DNA of 62,178 nucleotides from Propionibacteriaceae bacterium UBA6238 (GTDB taxonomy: Bacteria > Actinomycetota > Actinomycetes > Propionibacteriales > Propionibacteriaceae). The DNA is taken from positions 1 to 62,178 of the forward strand of contig DJWE01000092.1 in assembly GCA_002441465.1 (NCBI GenBank). The letters run 5' to 3'. How positions within the stretch are numbered: the first letter of the stretch is position 1; every line of letters starts with the position of its first letter. The notes beneath the pieces are model-generated. The model had not been told where the DNA came from, did no database searches, and saw nothing but the letters and a program-made list of their open reading frames with translations. The position numbers and the translations under genes were made by a program. Shown here piece by piece: positions 1 to 7,619 of this stretch.

Positions 1-2
1 CC

Positions 3-92
3 CTCCCCCACCTCGCCGCGGACGCAGGCATCAAACCCCCAGCCATCACCATCATCGGAACCGTCGCAGCCCTCAACCTCACCACCGAATGA
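3..92 (+). CDS. Uroporphyrinogen-III C-methyltransferase, C-terminal end (partial)
   Basis: Only the last 29 codons lie in the window; the 5' part is off the left edge. The visible tail contains DAGIKPPAITIIGTVAAL followed by a short polar end and a TGA at 90-92. The pattern (AG-x-x-PPA-x-x-I-G-x-V-x-x-L) is the usual C-terminus of SUMT/CobA-type methyltransferases, which methylate uroporphyrinogen III on the way to siroheme or cobalamin. The identification rests on this short tail alone. It runs towards the aldolase gene on the opposite strand, so the two are convergent with a gap of 38 bases. Confidence 0.5.
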   Translation, partial: LPHLAADAGIKPPAITIIGTVAALNLTTE

Positions 93-130
93 GTTGACCG
101 GGGACGGCCGATCGCGCTCGGCCGCGCGGC

Positions 131-802
131 TCAGGGAAGCTGGGTGGTGCCGAAGGTCTGGTACCAGTCGGAAGTGAAGGTGCTCACGGCCTCGGTCACG
201 TCCGGTGCGCCGAGAGCCGCCCGCAGCAGCGCCGGCGGGACGGTGACCGCGGCCGCACCCGCCTCGAAGGCTGCGCTGACCTGGGCGACGTTCTTGAAGC
301 TGGCTGCCATGATCTTGCAGCTGGCACTGTGCCGGTCGATGAACCGGGCCAGCGACTTGATCGTCGCGCTGGTGTCGATGTCCAGGGACTCCATCCGGTT
401 GAAGTAGGGCGCGATGTAGTCGGCCCCGGCCGCGATGGCGAGCATGCCCTGCGTCTTGGAGTAGATCGCCGTCGCCGTCACCCCGATGCCCTGCTCCTTC
501 AGCAGCCGCATCGCCCGGATCCCCTGCTCGGTGGTCGGGATCTTGGCGTACACCTTCCCGTCCACCTGGTCGAGCAGCCGATGCGCATCGGCGACGATCC
601 CGTCCGCGTCCTGGGCGAGCACCTGAATGTGCAGCGTCCGGTCGGGGCCGATGATCTGCCGGATCTTGCGAAAGTGGGGGTAGAGGTCGATCCGGCCCTC
701 GGCTTTGATGATCGTGGGGTTCGTGGTGACCCCGGCCACCGGATAGAGCGGGGTCATCTCGGCGAGCTGAGCCAAGTTGGCGGTGTCGAACAGGATCTCC
801 AT
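131..802 (-). CDS. Fructose-6-phosphate aldolase / transaldolase-like protein (FSA/TalC type)
   Basis: This is a 223-residue protein, the normal size for the short transaldolase-like FSA subfamily. The N-terminus MEILFDTANL, the GVTTNPTI loop and the AKIPTT motif, whose lysine (about residue 87) forms the Schiff base in this family, are all visible. The motif VTATAIYS and the AAGADYIAPYFNR stretch also fit. Family enzymes cleave or form fructose 6-phosphate or related sugar phosphates in the cytosol. I chose the ATG at 802, preceded by GAGGAAC, over an in-frame TTG at 805. It is divergent from the PRD regulator and lies near a mannose-type PTS, so it probably processes the sugar phosphate that PTS delivers; that link is inference. 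Confidence 0.88.
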   Translation of the reverse strand: MEILFDTANLAQLAEMTPLYPVAGVTTNPTIIKAEGRIDLYPHFRKIRQIIGPDRTLHIQVLAQDADGIVADAHRLLDQVDGKVYAKIPTTEQGIRAMRLLKEQGIGVTATAIYSKTQGMLAIAAGADYIAPYFNRMESLDIDTSATIKSLARFIDRHSASCKIMAASFKNVAQVSAAFEAGAAAVTVPPALLRAALGAPDVTEAVSTFTSDWYQTFGTTQLP

Positions 803-1289
803 CAAGTGTTCCTCACGTGGACGCGCCGGCTGGCCGAAGCTCCGCGGCCACGCCTCGGCAGAGCTCGGCGTCGGCGGCCTCCAGCCAACCCTTCGATCGC
901 CACCCTAGGGGCGTCCGCGGCGGCCGCGCGTGAGGCCCGCGATGGTGGAATCCGAACGGGCGTCCACGGCTTCGGGTGCGCTCGGCGAGCCCGGTCAGGG
1001 CGCTCACGGCGCGATCCCGGACGCGGCAACTCCCGGCGCCGTCGGCCTGAATGGGATCGCCGCGGCCAGAGCCGAATCCGACCACCGCGACGCACCCCAT
1101 GCCGCTGCCGGTCGCATGAGTGCCACGATGGGTCACGCTGCGTTGCCTGCGCAGGACCTGAAGCCCGAGACCGGGTGATCGTTGGGAGGACTTGGTGACG
1201 GGGACGCGCAGCTGTCTCGTCGGCGTCGGCGACGGCTTCGACGGGTTGTGCGCCTTTGATGGCCAGGGCAATCAGGCGGAGGCGATGGC
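803..1289. other. Intergenic stretch without a convincing gene
   Basis: About 490 bases separate the aldolase from the MFS stub. Open frames exist in several registers, as expected at this GC content, but their translations are arginine-, proline- and alanine-rich and show no family motif. I could not match any frame to a sugar kinase or other remnant. It should contain the aldolase promoter and perhaps decayed sequence. Confidence 0.4.
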
Positions 1290-1463
1290 ATGAGCGCCCC
1301 CTCCGCGCCACCGGAGCGCACCGTGACCTCTGCGCGCACCGGCGATCTGGCCGTGTTCGCCGCGAACGGTTACGCATTCGCTTCGTGGATATCGCGAGTG
1401 CCGGACGTGAAGGAGGTGCTCGCGCTCACGCACCAGTGGCCCAGGTGTCAGCCAGCACCATGA
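1290..1463 (+). pseudogene. MFS transporter, N-terminal stub
   Basis: A 57-codon frame starts at an ATG with a good GGAGG seven bases upstream (1278-1282). Residues about 17-40 read like the first segment of YbjJ-type major facilitator transporters: LAVFAANGYAFASWISRVPD followed by VKEVLALT. Directly after this the frame turns into unrelated sequence and stops at 1461. No later transmembrane segments follow in any frame before the regulator at 1558. I read it as the surviving start of a transporter gene whose remaining roughly 350 codons were deleted. A functional small peptide is possible but unlikely. Confidence 0.5.
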
Positions 1464-1557
1464 CTCAGCACTGCCGGAAACTGCAGCGGCAGCGAGGGCG
1501 GAAATTCGGAATATCCTGATAGGCTGTGAAAGCGCAACGCAGCGGAGGTCACCACAA

Positions 1558-3477
1558 TTGTTCATGCCAGAACGTCGTGCACTGCAGATCATGCACCATC
1601 TGGTGAACTCGTCAGCGCCGGTCAGCGCAGAAACCCTTGCCTCCGTCCTCGGCACGACCTCGCGAACGATCCGCAACGACATCACCGTTCTCGACCGTGT
1701 ACTCAACCGCATCAACGCCCGGATCGTCTCCAAGAAGGGCGTGGGATACGAGATTCAAGCGGCCGATCCTCTCGAAATGAGAATCTTCGTCGATTCCTTC
1801 AACGAAGTCATCCGGGTCACTCCGTCCGCCTGGGTCTCCGATCGGGTCGACCTGTTGATCCATGCGCTGCTCTTCAGCCCTGGCTCGCTCAAGTCCGAGG
1901 ACCTGGCCGACTCGCTCCACGTGAGCCGGACGACGCTCTCGGCCGACCTGCGACACGTCCGCTCCACCCTTGACCAGTTCCACCTAAGCCTCGGCCAGAG
2001 ACCGGGTTCGGGCTTGTCAGTGACTGGTTCGGAGGCCCACCGGCGGCTCGCGATGGTGGCGTATCTCTTTGTCGACGAAGACATGGCGCTGCCCGTGGTT
2101 CCGGACGTCCGGCTCAGCCTCGACACCAAGCGGGCTCATGACATCCTCAGTGAACTGGTCGTGGAGCTCGGCATTCACCTGAGCGCCGACTCGCTGCGCG
2201 AGCTTTCGACGCTGGCCTGCCTGTGTGCGGCCCGTTTCGACGAAGGACACCTGATCTCACTCAGTCCCGACGAGCGCAGCGAATTGGATGCGATCGAAGA
2301 AGTTCATGTCGCGGCACGATTCTGGCAGAAGGCCGGTTGGGATATGCCGATCGAAGAACTCGGGTACTTTGCGCTCCTGCTGGCGTCCCGAAGAACCTAC
2401 AGCATGAATGACGCTTTCTCGTTGACCGAGCACAAGGAACTCTTCTTCCTCGCCGACGACTTGCTCAGGGAGCTGTTCTTCCGGACCGACGTCAATCTGT
2501 TGCTCAATGAGGAGGCGCGGCTGCTGCTGGCCCGCGAACTGCGCGCTCTTCGGATCAGGGCGAGCTTTGGATTTGAACTCCAGCGAAGCAGGAACACCGA
2601 AGCCGAGCGGCCGCAGGCCATCGTGGAGTACGCGGTGCTGATCGGGAACCGGCTGCAGGACGAACACGGCATTCGGCTCAACGAAGTGGAAGTGGCCAAC
2701 CTGGCGCTGGTGCTCAGCATCGCCATGCGCGGGAGCGAGCCCGCCGTCCGCCGCAAGCGCATCGGCGTCGTGTTCAGCCAGGGCCTCCCCGTCGCCTTGG
2801 ATGTGGCCTGGCGGGTGGATCGCCTCTTCCCGGGGCTGGCACGAACGATCGAGCCGCGCGAACTCCACGAGCTGAGCGCACGCGATCTGCGCCGCCTCGA
2901 TCTGATCCTGACCGACATCCCGCGAGTGAAGTTCCCGTCCGGGGCGCGACTGGTGCGAACCAGCCCCTCGCTGGACACCGCGTCGCGGGCCGCGATCGAG
3001 GACGCACTGCTGGATCGACGTGAAGCCGCGGAGGCGTTCGTCGAACTTCTCGACCCGGACGCGTTCGTGCCCCAGCTCGCGGCGGACACCCCTGAGCAGG
3101 CGCTGCGCACCATCTGCGAACGGCTCGCGGCGGCCCCGGGAGTCGACGCCGGGCTGTTCGAGAAGGTGATTCTCCGCGACAGCCGGCTCAGCACCGAGCT
3201 CGGCACCAACTCCGCCGTGGCCCACAGCTTGGTGGCCACGGCGGAACGGACCCGGGTCGGGGCGGCGATCCTGCGTCGGCCCATCTTGTGGCGCAACGGT
3301 CCGGTGCAAGTCGTCTTCGTGGTGGCCAATGGACGCTCGGAGGGGTACACCTTCCAAACGGTGTCGCAGTTGAAGGAGCTGCTCCAGCAGCCCGCGTTGG
3401 TTGACGGCCTGGTCCGCGGGCAGCTGGAGGGGTTCGCCGAGTTCGGGGACCTGCTGTTCAGCTTCTTGGTGGGGTGA
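1558..3477 (+). CDS. PRD-type PTS-linked transcriptional regulator (MtlR/LicR-like)
   Basis: This is a 639-residue regulator. An HTH_11-like helix-turn-helix lies at about residues 5-60 and a second Mga/HTH region at about 85-145. Two PRD-like helical domains span about 175-395, an EIIB-like domain about 400-490 and an EIIA-like domain the last 140 residues. Such proteins sense PTS phosphorylation and control a nearby sugar operon. By eye, the four PRD positions that normally hold histidine are not histidine here. The EIIB-like loop reads VVFSQG without its cysteine, while the EIIA-like motif AVAHS keeps its histidine. The start is a TTG at 1558, chosen because GGAGG at 1544-1548 is nine bases away; an ATG at 1564 is the alternative. 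Its 3' end overlaps the convergent ceramidase-like gene by 20 bases. Confidence 0.85.
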   Translation: MFMPERRALQIMHHLVNSSAPVSAETLASVLGTTSRTIRNDITVLDRVLNRINARIVSKKGVGYEIQAADPLEMRIFVDSFNEVIRVTPSAWVSDRVDLLIHALLFSPGSLKSEDLADSLHVSRTTLSADLRHVRSTLDQFHLSLGQRPGSGLSVTGSEAHRRLAMVAYLFVDEDMALPVVPDVRLSLDTKRAHDILSELVVELGIHLSADSLRELSTLACLCAARFDEGHLISLSPDERSELDAIEEVHVAARFWQKAGWDMPIEELGYFALLLASRRTYSMNDAFSLTEHKELFFLADDLLRELFFRTDVNLLLNEEARLLLARELRALRIRASFGFELQRSRNTEAERPQAIVEYAVLIGNRLQDEHGIRLNEVEVANLALVLSIAMRGSEPAVRRKRIGVVFSQGLPVALDVAWRVDRLFPGLARTIEPRELHELSARDLRRLDLILTDIPRVKFPSGARLVRTSPSLDTASRAAIEDALLDRREAAEAFVELLDPDAFVPQLAADTPEQALRTICERLAAAPGVDAGLFEKVILRDSRLSTELGTNSAVAHSLVATAERTRVGAAILRRPILWRNGPVQVVFVVANGRSEGYTFQTVSQLKELLQQPALVDGLVRGQLEGFAEFGDLLFSFLVG

Positions 3478-4705
3478 GCTCCGATGCCACCAGGTGGTCG
3501 ATGATGTGGTCGACGAAGGCGTCGGCTCCGCCTCGGGGAATGGGAGTGGTCAGGCTCTCGTAGGTGCGACCGTAGTCCTCCGCCGTCACCAGGTAGCCGA
3601 TCGAGCCGTCGGCGAGGCCCCAGATCATGCTCGGACCCGTAGCCGCAGCCTTGATCCGTAGGCCGAAGCTGCTGAACAACTCGCATTCGATCGCGACGAT
3701 GCGCAGCTCGCCGATGCCGATCACCTTCGCCCGCAAGTCCTCGCGCACGTGAGGATCGGCGGCGGCGAGCTTCTCCAGGATCGCCAGCCCCGAGCTCGTG
3801 GTCTTGATCAGCACCGGGTCGCTGGTCGTCGCCAGGGTGCGGCGGGCGCGTTCCAGCTCCGAGGTGATGTGCTCCAGATCGGCGCGATAGTCGAAGTGAT
3901 ACGTCACGTCCTCGACAGTCACGGCGTCGCCATCGAGCGGCAGGGCCACGAGCTGCTCCAGCTGCGCACCGATCCCGGCACCGACGCGCGCCAGCTCCGA
4001 CTCGTCCTCGCCGTGGCGCCAGAATCGGGTGGAGACATCGCCCTCGGCACCGTTGATCATCAACACCGGGCACCCCCAGGCTGAGCAGAGACGCCGGCGC
4101 AGCGCGCCGAACAGGTCGCCGGAGATGAGCATGTTCTGCGGCCCGAGCACGGTCGGGTGGACGCTGAGGTTGACGATCGCAGCGATCCGGTGGCCGTGCC
4201 GGTCCCGGAACTCGAGCAGGTTGGCGCTGCGGTCGACCGGGCCGTCGGGAGCGTTGCGATTGCCGTAGTACCCCTGCACCTGCAGGCTGCCGAAGCCCGG
4301 CCGGACGTCGACGAAGCTGCTCGCCGCGTCGATCGCGGCACCGAACCGGGCGATCAGGAACTCCCGATAGCCCGGTCGGGCGCCGGTCTCGGGGGTCTGG
4401 CTGAAGACGCCCAGCTCCTGGAACTCCGGGCCCGCATGGGTGTGGGTCGCGGCGACGACGACGTTCGCGGCCGGGATTCCGCGGCTGCGCGCCACCTCGC
4501 GGAACGCGTCGACGAGCGGCTTGTCCATCCCGGCCAGCTCGATCGAGCCGAAGCAGTACCGCTGCCCGTCCTGTTCGAGGATGAGCACCGAACACATCAG
4601 TTCGTCCAGAACTCCCCTCGACAGCCCGCTGCGGATGGCATGCCCGCACAGGTAGCTCGGTTCCTCCGGCGTGATCTCCGCCTCGCCGAACGCGACCCTC
4701 AACAT
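3458..4705 (-). CDS. Neutral/alkaline ceramidase-like hydrolase
   Basis: This 415-residue protein resembles the N-terminal catalytic domain of the neutral/alkaline non-lysosomal ceramidase family. It starts LRVAFGEAEITP, and carries the metal-binding-type motif ATHTHAGPE near residue 105 and NGAEGDVSTRF near residue 205. It is shorter than true ceramidases (about 650 residues or more), lacks a signal peptide and lacks their C-terminal domain. It is therefore probably a cytosolic amidase-like enzyme of the superfamily, not a secreted ceramidase. The ATG at 4705 is preceded by AAGGGGAGAG. It is the last gene of the PTS operon, 11 bases after IID, which suggests it acts on the imported, phosphorylated compound; for example, cleaving an amide-linked sugar derivative. 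That role is inference. Confidence 0.75.
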   Translation of the reverse strand: MLRVAFGEAEITPEEPSYLCGHAIRSGLSRGVLDELMCSVLILEQDGQRYCFGSIELAGMDKPLVDAFREVARSRGIPAANVVVAATHTHAGPEFQELGVFSQTPETGARPGYREFLIARFGAAIDAASSFVDVRPGFGSLQVQGYYGNRNAPDGPVDRSANLLEFRDRHGHRIAAIVNLSVHPTVLGPQNMLISGDLFGALRRRLCSAWGCPVLMINGAEGDVSTRFWRHGEDESELARVGAGIGAQLEQLVALPLDGDAVTVEDVTYHFDYRADLEHITSELERARRTLATTSDPVLIKTTSSGLAILEKLAAADPHVREDLRAKVIGIGELRIVAIECELFSSFGLRIKAAATGPSMIWGLADGSIGYLVTAEDYGRTYESLTTPIPRGGADAFVDHIIDHLVASELTPPRS

Positions 4706-4716
4706 CTCTCCCCTTC

Positions 4717-5571
4717 CTAAGCGGCTGTTCCGAACAGCCCGATGAAGTAGCCCACGAACGCCACGGCGATGATCAGCCCGATGGCGCGGGTGGAGTTCAT
4801 CCACTTCTTGCCGAGCAGCCAATACACCAGCCCGGTCAGCAACGCCGGCACCAGGTTGGGCATGATCATGTCGAGCGTCGACTGCAATGCGACCGTGGCC
4901 TGGCCTTGGCTGAAGACGGTCGGGATGTGGACCGTGACCACCGAGGAGATCAGCGCACCGATCACCATGACGCCGAGCACACCGGCCGCGTCCGCGAGGC
5001 TGCGCAGCTGGTGGGCCAAGGTGGTGACGAACTTCGAGCCCTGGAGATAGCCCATCAGGTAGAGCCAGCGCCGGACGAAGATCATCAGCACGCTGTAGAT
5101 GATCGGGAAGAGGATGCCGATCCAGCTCCCCTGCTGGGCCATGTAGGCGGCGATGGCGCCGGTGATGGTCATCGGGATCACGAACACGATCGCATCGCCG
5201 ATACCCGCCAGCGGGCCCATCAGGGCGGTCTTGATCGAGGTCACCGCTTCGCGGCTGGCTTCCGGCTCGGCCGGGTCGACCTGTTCCTCGACGGCGAGCG
5301 TGGCGCCCAAGGCGATGGTGCCCGTCCAGGGGTTCGTGTTGAAGAAAGCGAAGTGCTCGTCGAGCGACCGCTTGAACATGCCGTCGCCGGAGTGGATCTT
5401 CCGCAGCGCGGGACCCAGCGACAACACCACGCCGCCGGACTGCATGGTCTCGTAGTTCCACGCGATCTGTGCGCCGAAGAACCACCGCCAGAAGGCGGAC
5501 TTGACGTCCTTGAGATCGAGCTTCTTCGTCGGGACGGCCGGGTCGACCGCGGGCATGATGTCAGAGCTCAT
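4717..5571 (-). CDS. PTS mannose/fructose/sorbose-family IID component
   Basis: This 284-residue protein fits EIID of the mannose-type phosphotransferase systems. It has LDLKDVKSAFWRWFF near the start, the AWNYETMQSGG segment, FFNTNPWTGTIALGATLA, and hydrophobic helices in the C-terminal half. EIID pairs with IIC to form the membrane channel that moves the sugar as it is phosphorylated. Its ATG at 5571 lies inside the last 11 bases of the IIC gene, a typical coupled arrangement. The C-terminal codons overlap a small inverted repeat. Confidence 0.93.
   Translation of the reverse strand: MSSDIMPAVDPAVPTKKLDLKDVKSAFWRWFFGAQIAWNYETMQSGGVVLSLGPALRKIHSGDGMFKRSLDEHFAFFNTNPWTGTIALGATLAVEEQVDPAEPEASREAVTSIKTALMGPLAGIGDAIVFVIPMTITGAIAAYMAQQGSWIGILFPIIYSVLMIFVRRWLYLMGYLQGSKFVTTLAHQLRSLADAAGVLGVMVIGALISSVVTVHIPTVFSQGQATVALQSTLDMIMPNLVPALLTGLVYWLLGKKWMNSTRAIGLIIAVAFVGYFIGLFGTAA
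4723..4739 (-). terminator. Short inverted repeat at the IID 3' end
   Basis: GGCTGTT and AACAGCC are perfect 7-base arms around a 3-base loop, inside the last codons of IID and just ahead of the ceramidase-like gene. There is no T-run. It could trim or attenuate expression of the last gene, or be chance in GC-rich DNA. Confidence 0.25.
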
Positions 5572-6370
5572 CGTTGTTGACTCCTACCGTGCTGAGAGCT
5601 GCGTTGCTGGCTGAGGGGACGGCCGCGGCCTGGGCCTGCTTGCTGGCGGCGCGGAAGACGAGGATCGCCGCGGCGAGACCGAAGACGGCCACGCCGACCA
5701 TCGGGACCTTGAGGTAGGCCACCAAGGCGAAGCCGAAGATGAGGAACGGCAGGTGCGCCTTGGTGTTCATGAAGCGCAGCAGGATCGCGATGCCGACCAC
5801 GGGCAGCAGTCCGCCGGCGATCGAGAACCCGGCGATGAACCACTGGGGCACCCAGTTGACGAATGCGCTCATGGCGTCCGCGCCGATGGCGAACAGCAAC
5901 ACCACCGGAACGATGTACTTCAGGAACCAGAACGTGTAGCCGTTCCACAGCCAGCGGTACGCGACCGCGACATTGCCCCGGTCGGCTGCTGCTTTCGCCT
6001 TGTGGACGAAGAATGTCGTCGCAGTCCGAACCAGCACGTCGAGCTGGATGGCGAGCACCGACAGCGGCACCCCGACCAGGACGCCGAAGTCGGCCCCCTT
6101 CCCGGACATGACCGCCACCATGGTTCCGGTGATCGCCCCGAGCCAATAGTCGGGAACGCTGGCGCCGCCGTAGGCGCCCACGCCCAGGGACATCAACTCA
6201 AGGACCGCGCCGACCGCCAGGCCGGTCACCGGATCTCCGAGGATCAGCCCGACACCGAGGCCGGCGATCACCTTGCCGCCGATCACCAGTAGCTGGGTGT
6301 TCATCTGGTCGTAGACGATGATCGCGGAGAACAGCACCACCGCAGCCATCTGGAGGAATGTGACTTCCAT
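5561..6370 (-). CDS. PTS mannose/fructose/sorbose-family IIC component
   Basis: This 269-residue, strongly hydrophobic protein has the IIC features: the QLLVIGGKVIAGLGVGLILG glycine-rich helix, the GAVLELMSLGVGAYGGASVPD segment that is a hallmark of the family, and about six further membrane helices. It forms the sugar-specific membrane pore with IID. The ATG at 6370 has AAAGGAGT nine bases upstream. It lies 42 bases after IIB. The C-terminal tail is alanine/serine-rich. Confidence 0.93.
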   Translation of the reverse strand: MEVTFLQMAAVVLFSAIIVYDQMNTQLLVIGGKVIAGLGVGLILGDPVTGLAVGAVLELMSLGVGAYGGASVPDYWLGAITGTMVAVMSGKGADFGVLVGVPLSVLAIQLDVLVRTATTFFVHKAKAAADRGNVAVAYRWLWNGYTFWFLKYIVPVVLLFAIGADAMSAFVNWVPQWFIAGFSIAGGLLPVVGIAILLRFMNTKAHLPFLIFGFALVAYLKVPMVGVAVFGLAAAILVFRAASKQAQAAAVPSASNAALSTVGVNNDEL

Positions 6371-6412
6371 GATTCGTGTACTCCTTTGTAGTTCGATTCG
6401 TGGCGGACGCGG

Positions 6413-6925
6413 TCAGCGGCGACCGGTTACTTTGTGAAGCGCCGCCATGAAGTCTTCGATCGGGTTGTTGGGGATCAGCTGAAGGGTCAGGTCCACTCCG
6501 AGTCCGGAGAGTTCGGTGAAGGCCTCGACGTCCTCGGGGGACACCGCCACGGTGCTGGCCACCTTCGTCTTCCCCTCGCTGAAGGTGAGGTTGCCGACGT
6601 TGACCTTGGTCACCAGGACGCCCGCGCGCACCAGTGCGGTCAGCGTGCGTGGGTTCTTCACGATCAGAAAGACCCTCTGCCCGGTGTAGGCACCGGCGAG
6701 AATCCGCTCGGCCGCGCGCGAGGTATCCAGCACCGACAGCGCGACTCCGGTGGGTGTGGCCATCCGCAGCGACATCTTGAGCACCTGGTCGGCCGATGCC
6801 TTGTCGTCGACCACCATGATTCGGGTGGCGCCCAGCTGATTCGTCCACATCGTGGCAACCTGGCCATGGATCAGGCGGTCGTCGATGCGGACGTGAATGA
6901 TCGGGCTCGGAGCGGGATCAGTCAT
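6413..6925 (-). CDS. PTS mannose/fructose/sorbose-family IIB component
   Basis: This 170-residue cytosolic protein carries the phospho-acceptor motif RIDDRLIHGQV with the active histidine at residue 20, and IMVVDDKAS shortly after, as in mannose-family EIIB. The later segment VGNLTFSEGKTK is also typical. It passes phosphate from IIA to the incoming sugar. The ATG at 6925 is preceded by AAAGGAG. An in-frame start further upstream would overlap IIA and has no ribosome site. Confidence 0.93.
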   Translation of the reverse strand: MTDPAPSPIIHVRIDDRLIHGQVATMWTNQLGATRIMVVDDKASADQVLKMSLRMATPTGVALSVLDTSRAAERILAGAYTGQRVFLIVKNPRTLTALVRAGVLVTKVNVGNLTFSEGKTKVASTVAVSPEDVEAFTELSGLGVDLTLQLIPNNPIEDFMAALHKVTGRR

Positions 6926-6948
6926 GTCACTCCTTTCTAGATCGGCAG

Positions 6949-7356
6949 TCATTCGTCGTCGTCCGAAGCCAGAGCATGGATGTTCCACATGCCGGTGACG
7001 CCGGCCTTGGCTCGTTCGATGGCCGCCTCGATCGAAGCGGTCGTGAGTGGTTCGGGCAGGAGGATCGTCTCGAGCACCAGTCCGAGGAACATGCCCGTGA
7101 CCACGAAGACCCCGGTGCGCTCCGCGTAGGGAAGAAAGGCCCGGTTGACGCTCCCGCCCAGCAGGTCGGTGAACACCAGCACCTCCTCGCCCTCGGTGAC
7201 CGTCGAGAAGAAGGCGGCAACCTTCTGTTCCAGCGGGATGTCATCGGTGAAGGCAGCGATCGTCTCGATCTCGACGGCCTTGCCCGAGATCAGGTCGACG
7301 CTGTCCTTCAGCCCGATGCAGAGGTTGCCGTGGCTGGCGAACGCCACCCTTCTCAT
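6949..7356 (-). CDS. PTS mannose-family IIA component
   Basis: This 135-residue protein has VAFASHGNLCIGLKDS at the N-terminus; the histidine at residue 9 is the phosphorylation site of mannose-type EIIA. The FTDLLGGSVN segment (family pattern DLxGGSP-like) follows. It accepts phosphate from HPr and hands it to IIB. The ATG at 7356 has GAGGAG upstream. It is the first gene of the order IIA-IIB-IIC-IID-hydrolase, so the promoter should lie in 7357-7619, where I could not recognise clear -35 and -10 boxes. Confidence 0.9.
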   Translation of the reverse strand: MRRVAFASHGNLCIGLKDSVDLISGKAVEIETIAAFTDDIPLEQKVAAFFSTVTEGEEVLVFTDLLGGSVNRAFLPYAERTGVFVVTGMFLGLVLETILLPEPLTTASIEAAIERAKAGVTGMWNIHALASDDDE

Positions 7357-7619
7357 GTCTTCGCTCCTCGAGGGCAGGGAATCTGTCGCCACGAGTATTG
7401 CCACTCGGCGCGGAGACCTGAATCGCGCCATCTTCCGCTGGCTGACGTCGATTCGCTGGCACTTTGGGTTGTCCCCGGAGACGAGGGGGCCCGCCAAGGG
7501 TCGCCAGGCGGGTGAATCGGCAACGGGCACGCCGCGTCGGGCGTAACCCTGCCTCCTGGCCTCGGAGAACGCGAGAAGCCTCCTGGCGTTCGGCGAACGC
7601 GAGGACGGCAAGCGCGCCG

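Noticed and set aside
329..1198. Long plus-strand open frame covering the aldolase gene
   Set aside because: It is antisense to the clear aldolase over most of its length, has an arginine-rich translation and no ribosome site.
2397..4649. 750-codon minus-strand frame opposite the PRD regulator and in another frame of the ceramidase-like gene
   Set aside because: Low-complexity R/P/S-rich translation; the real genes in the region have clear domains in other frames.
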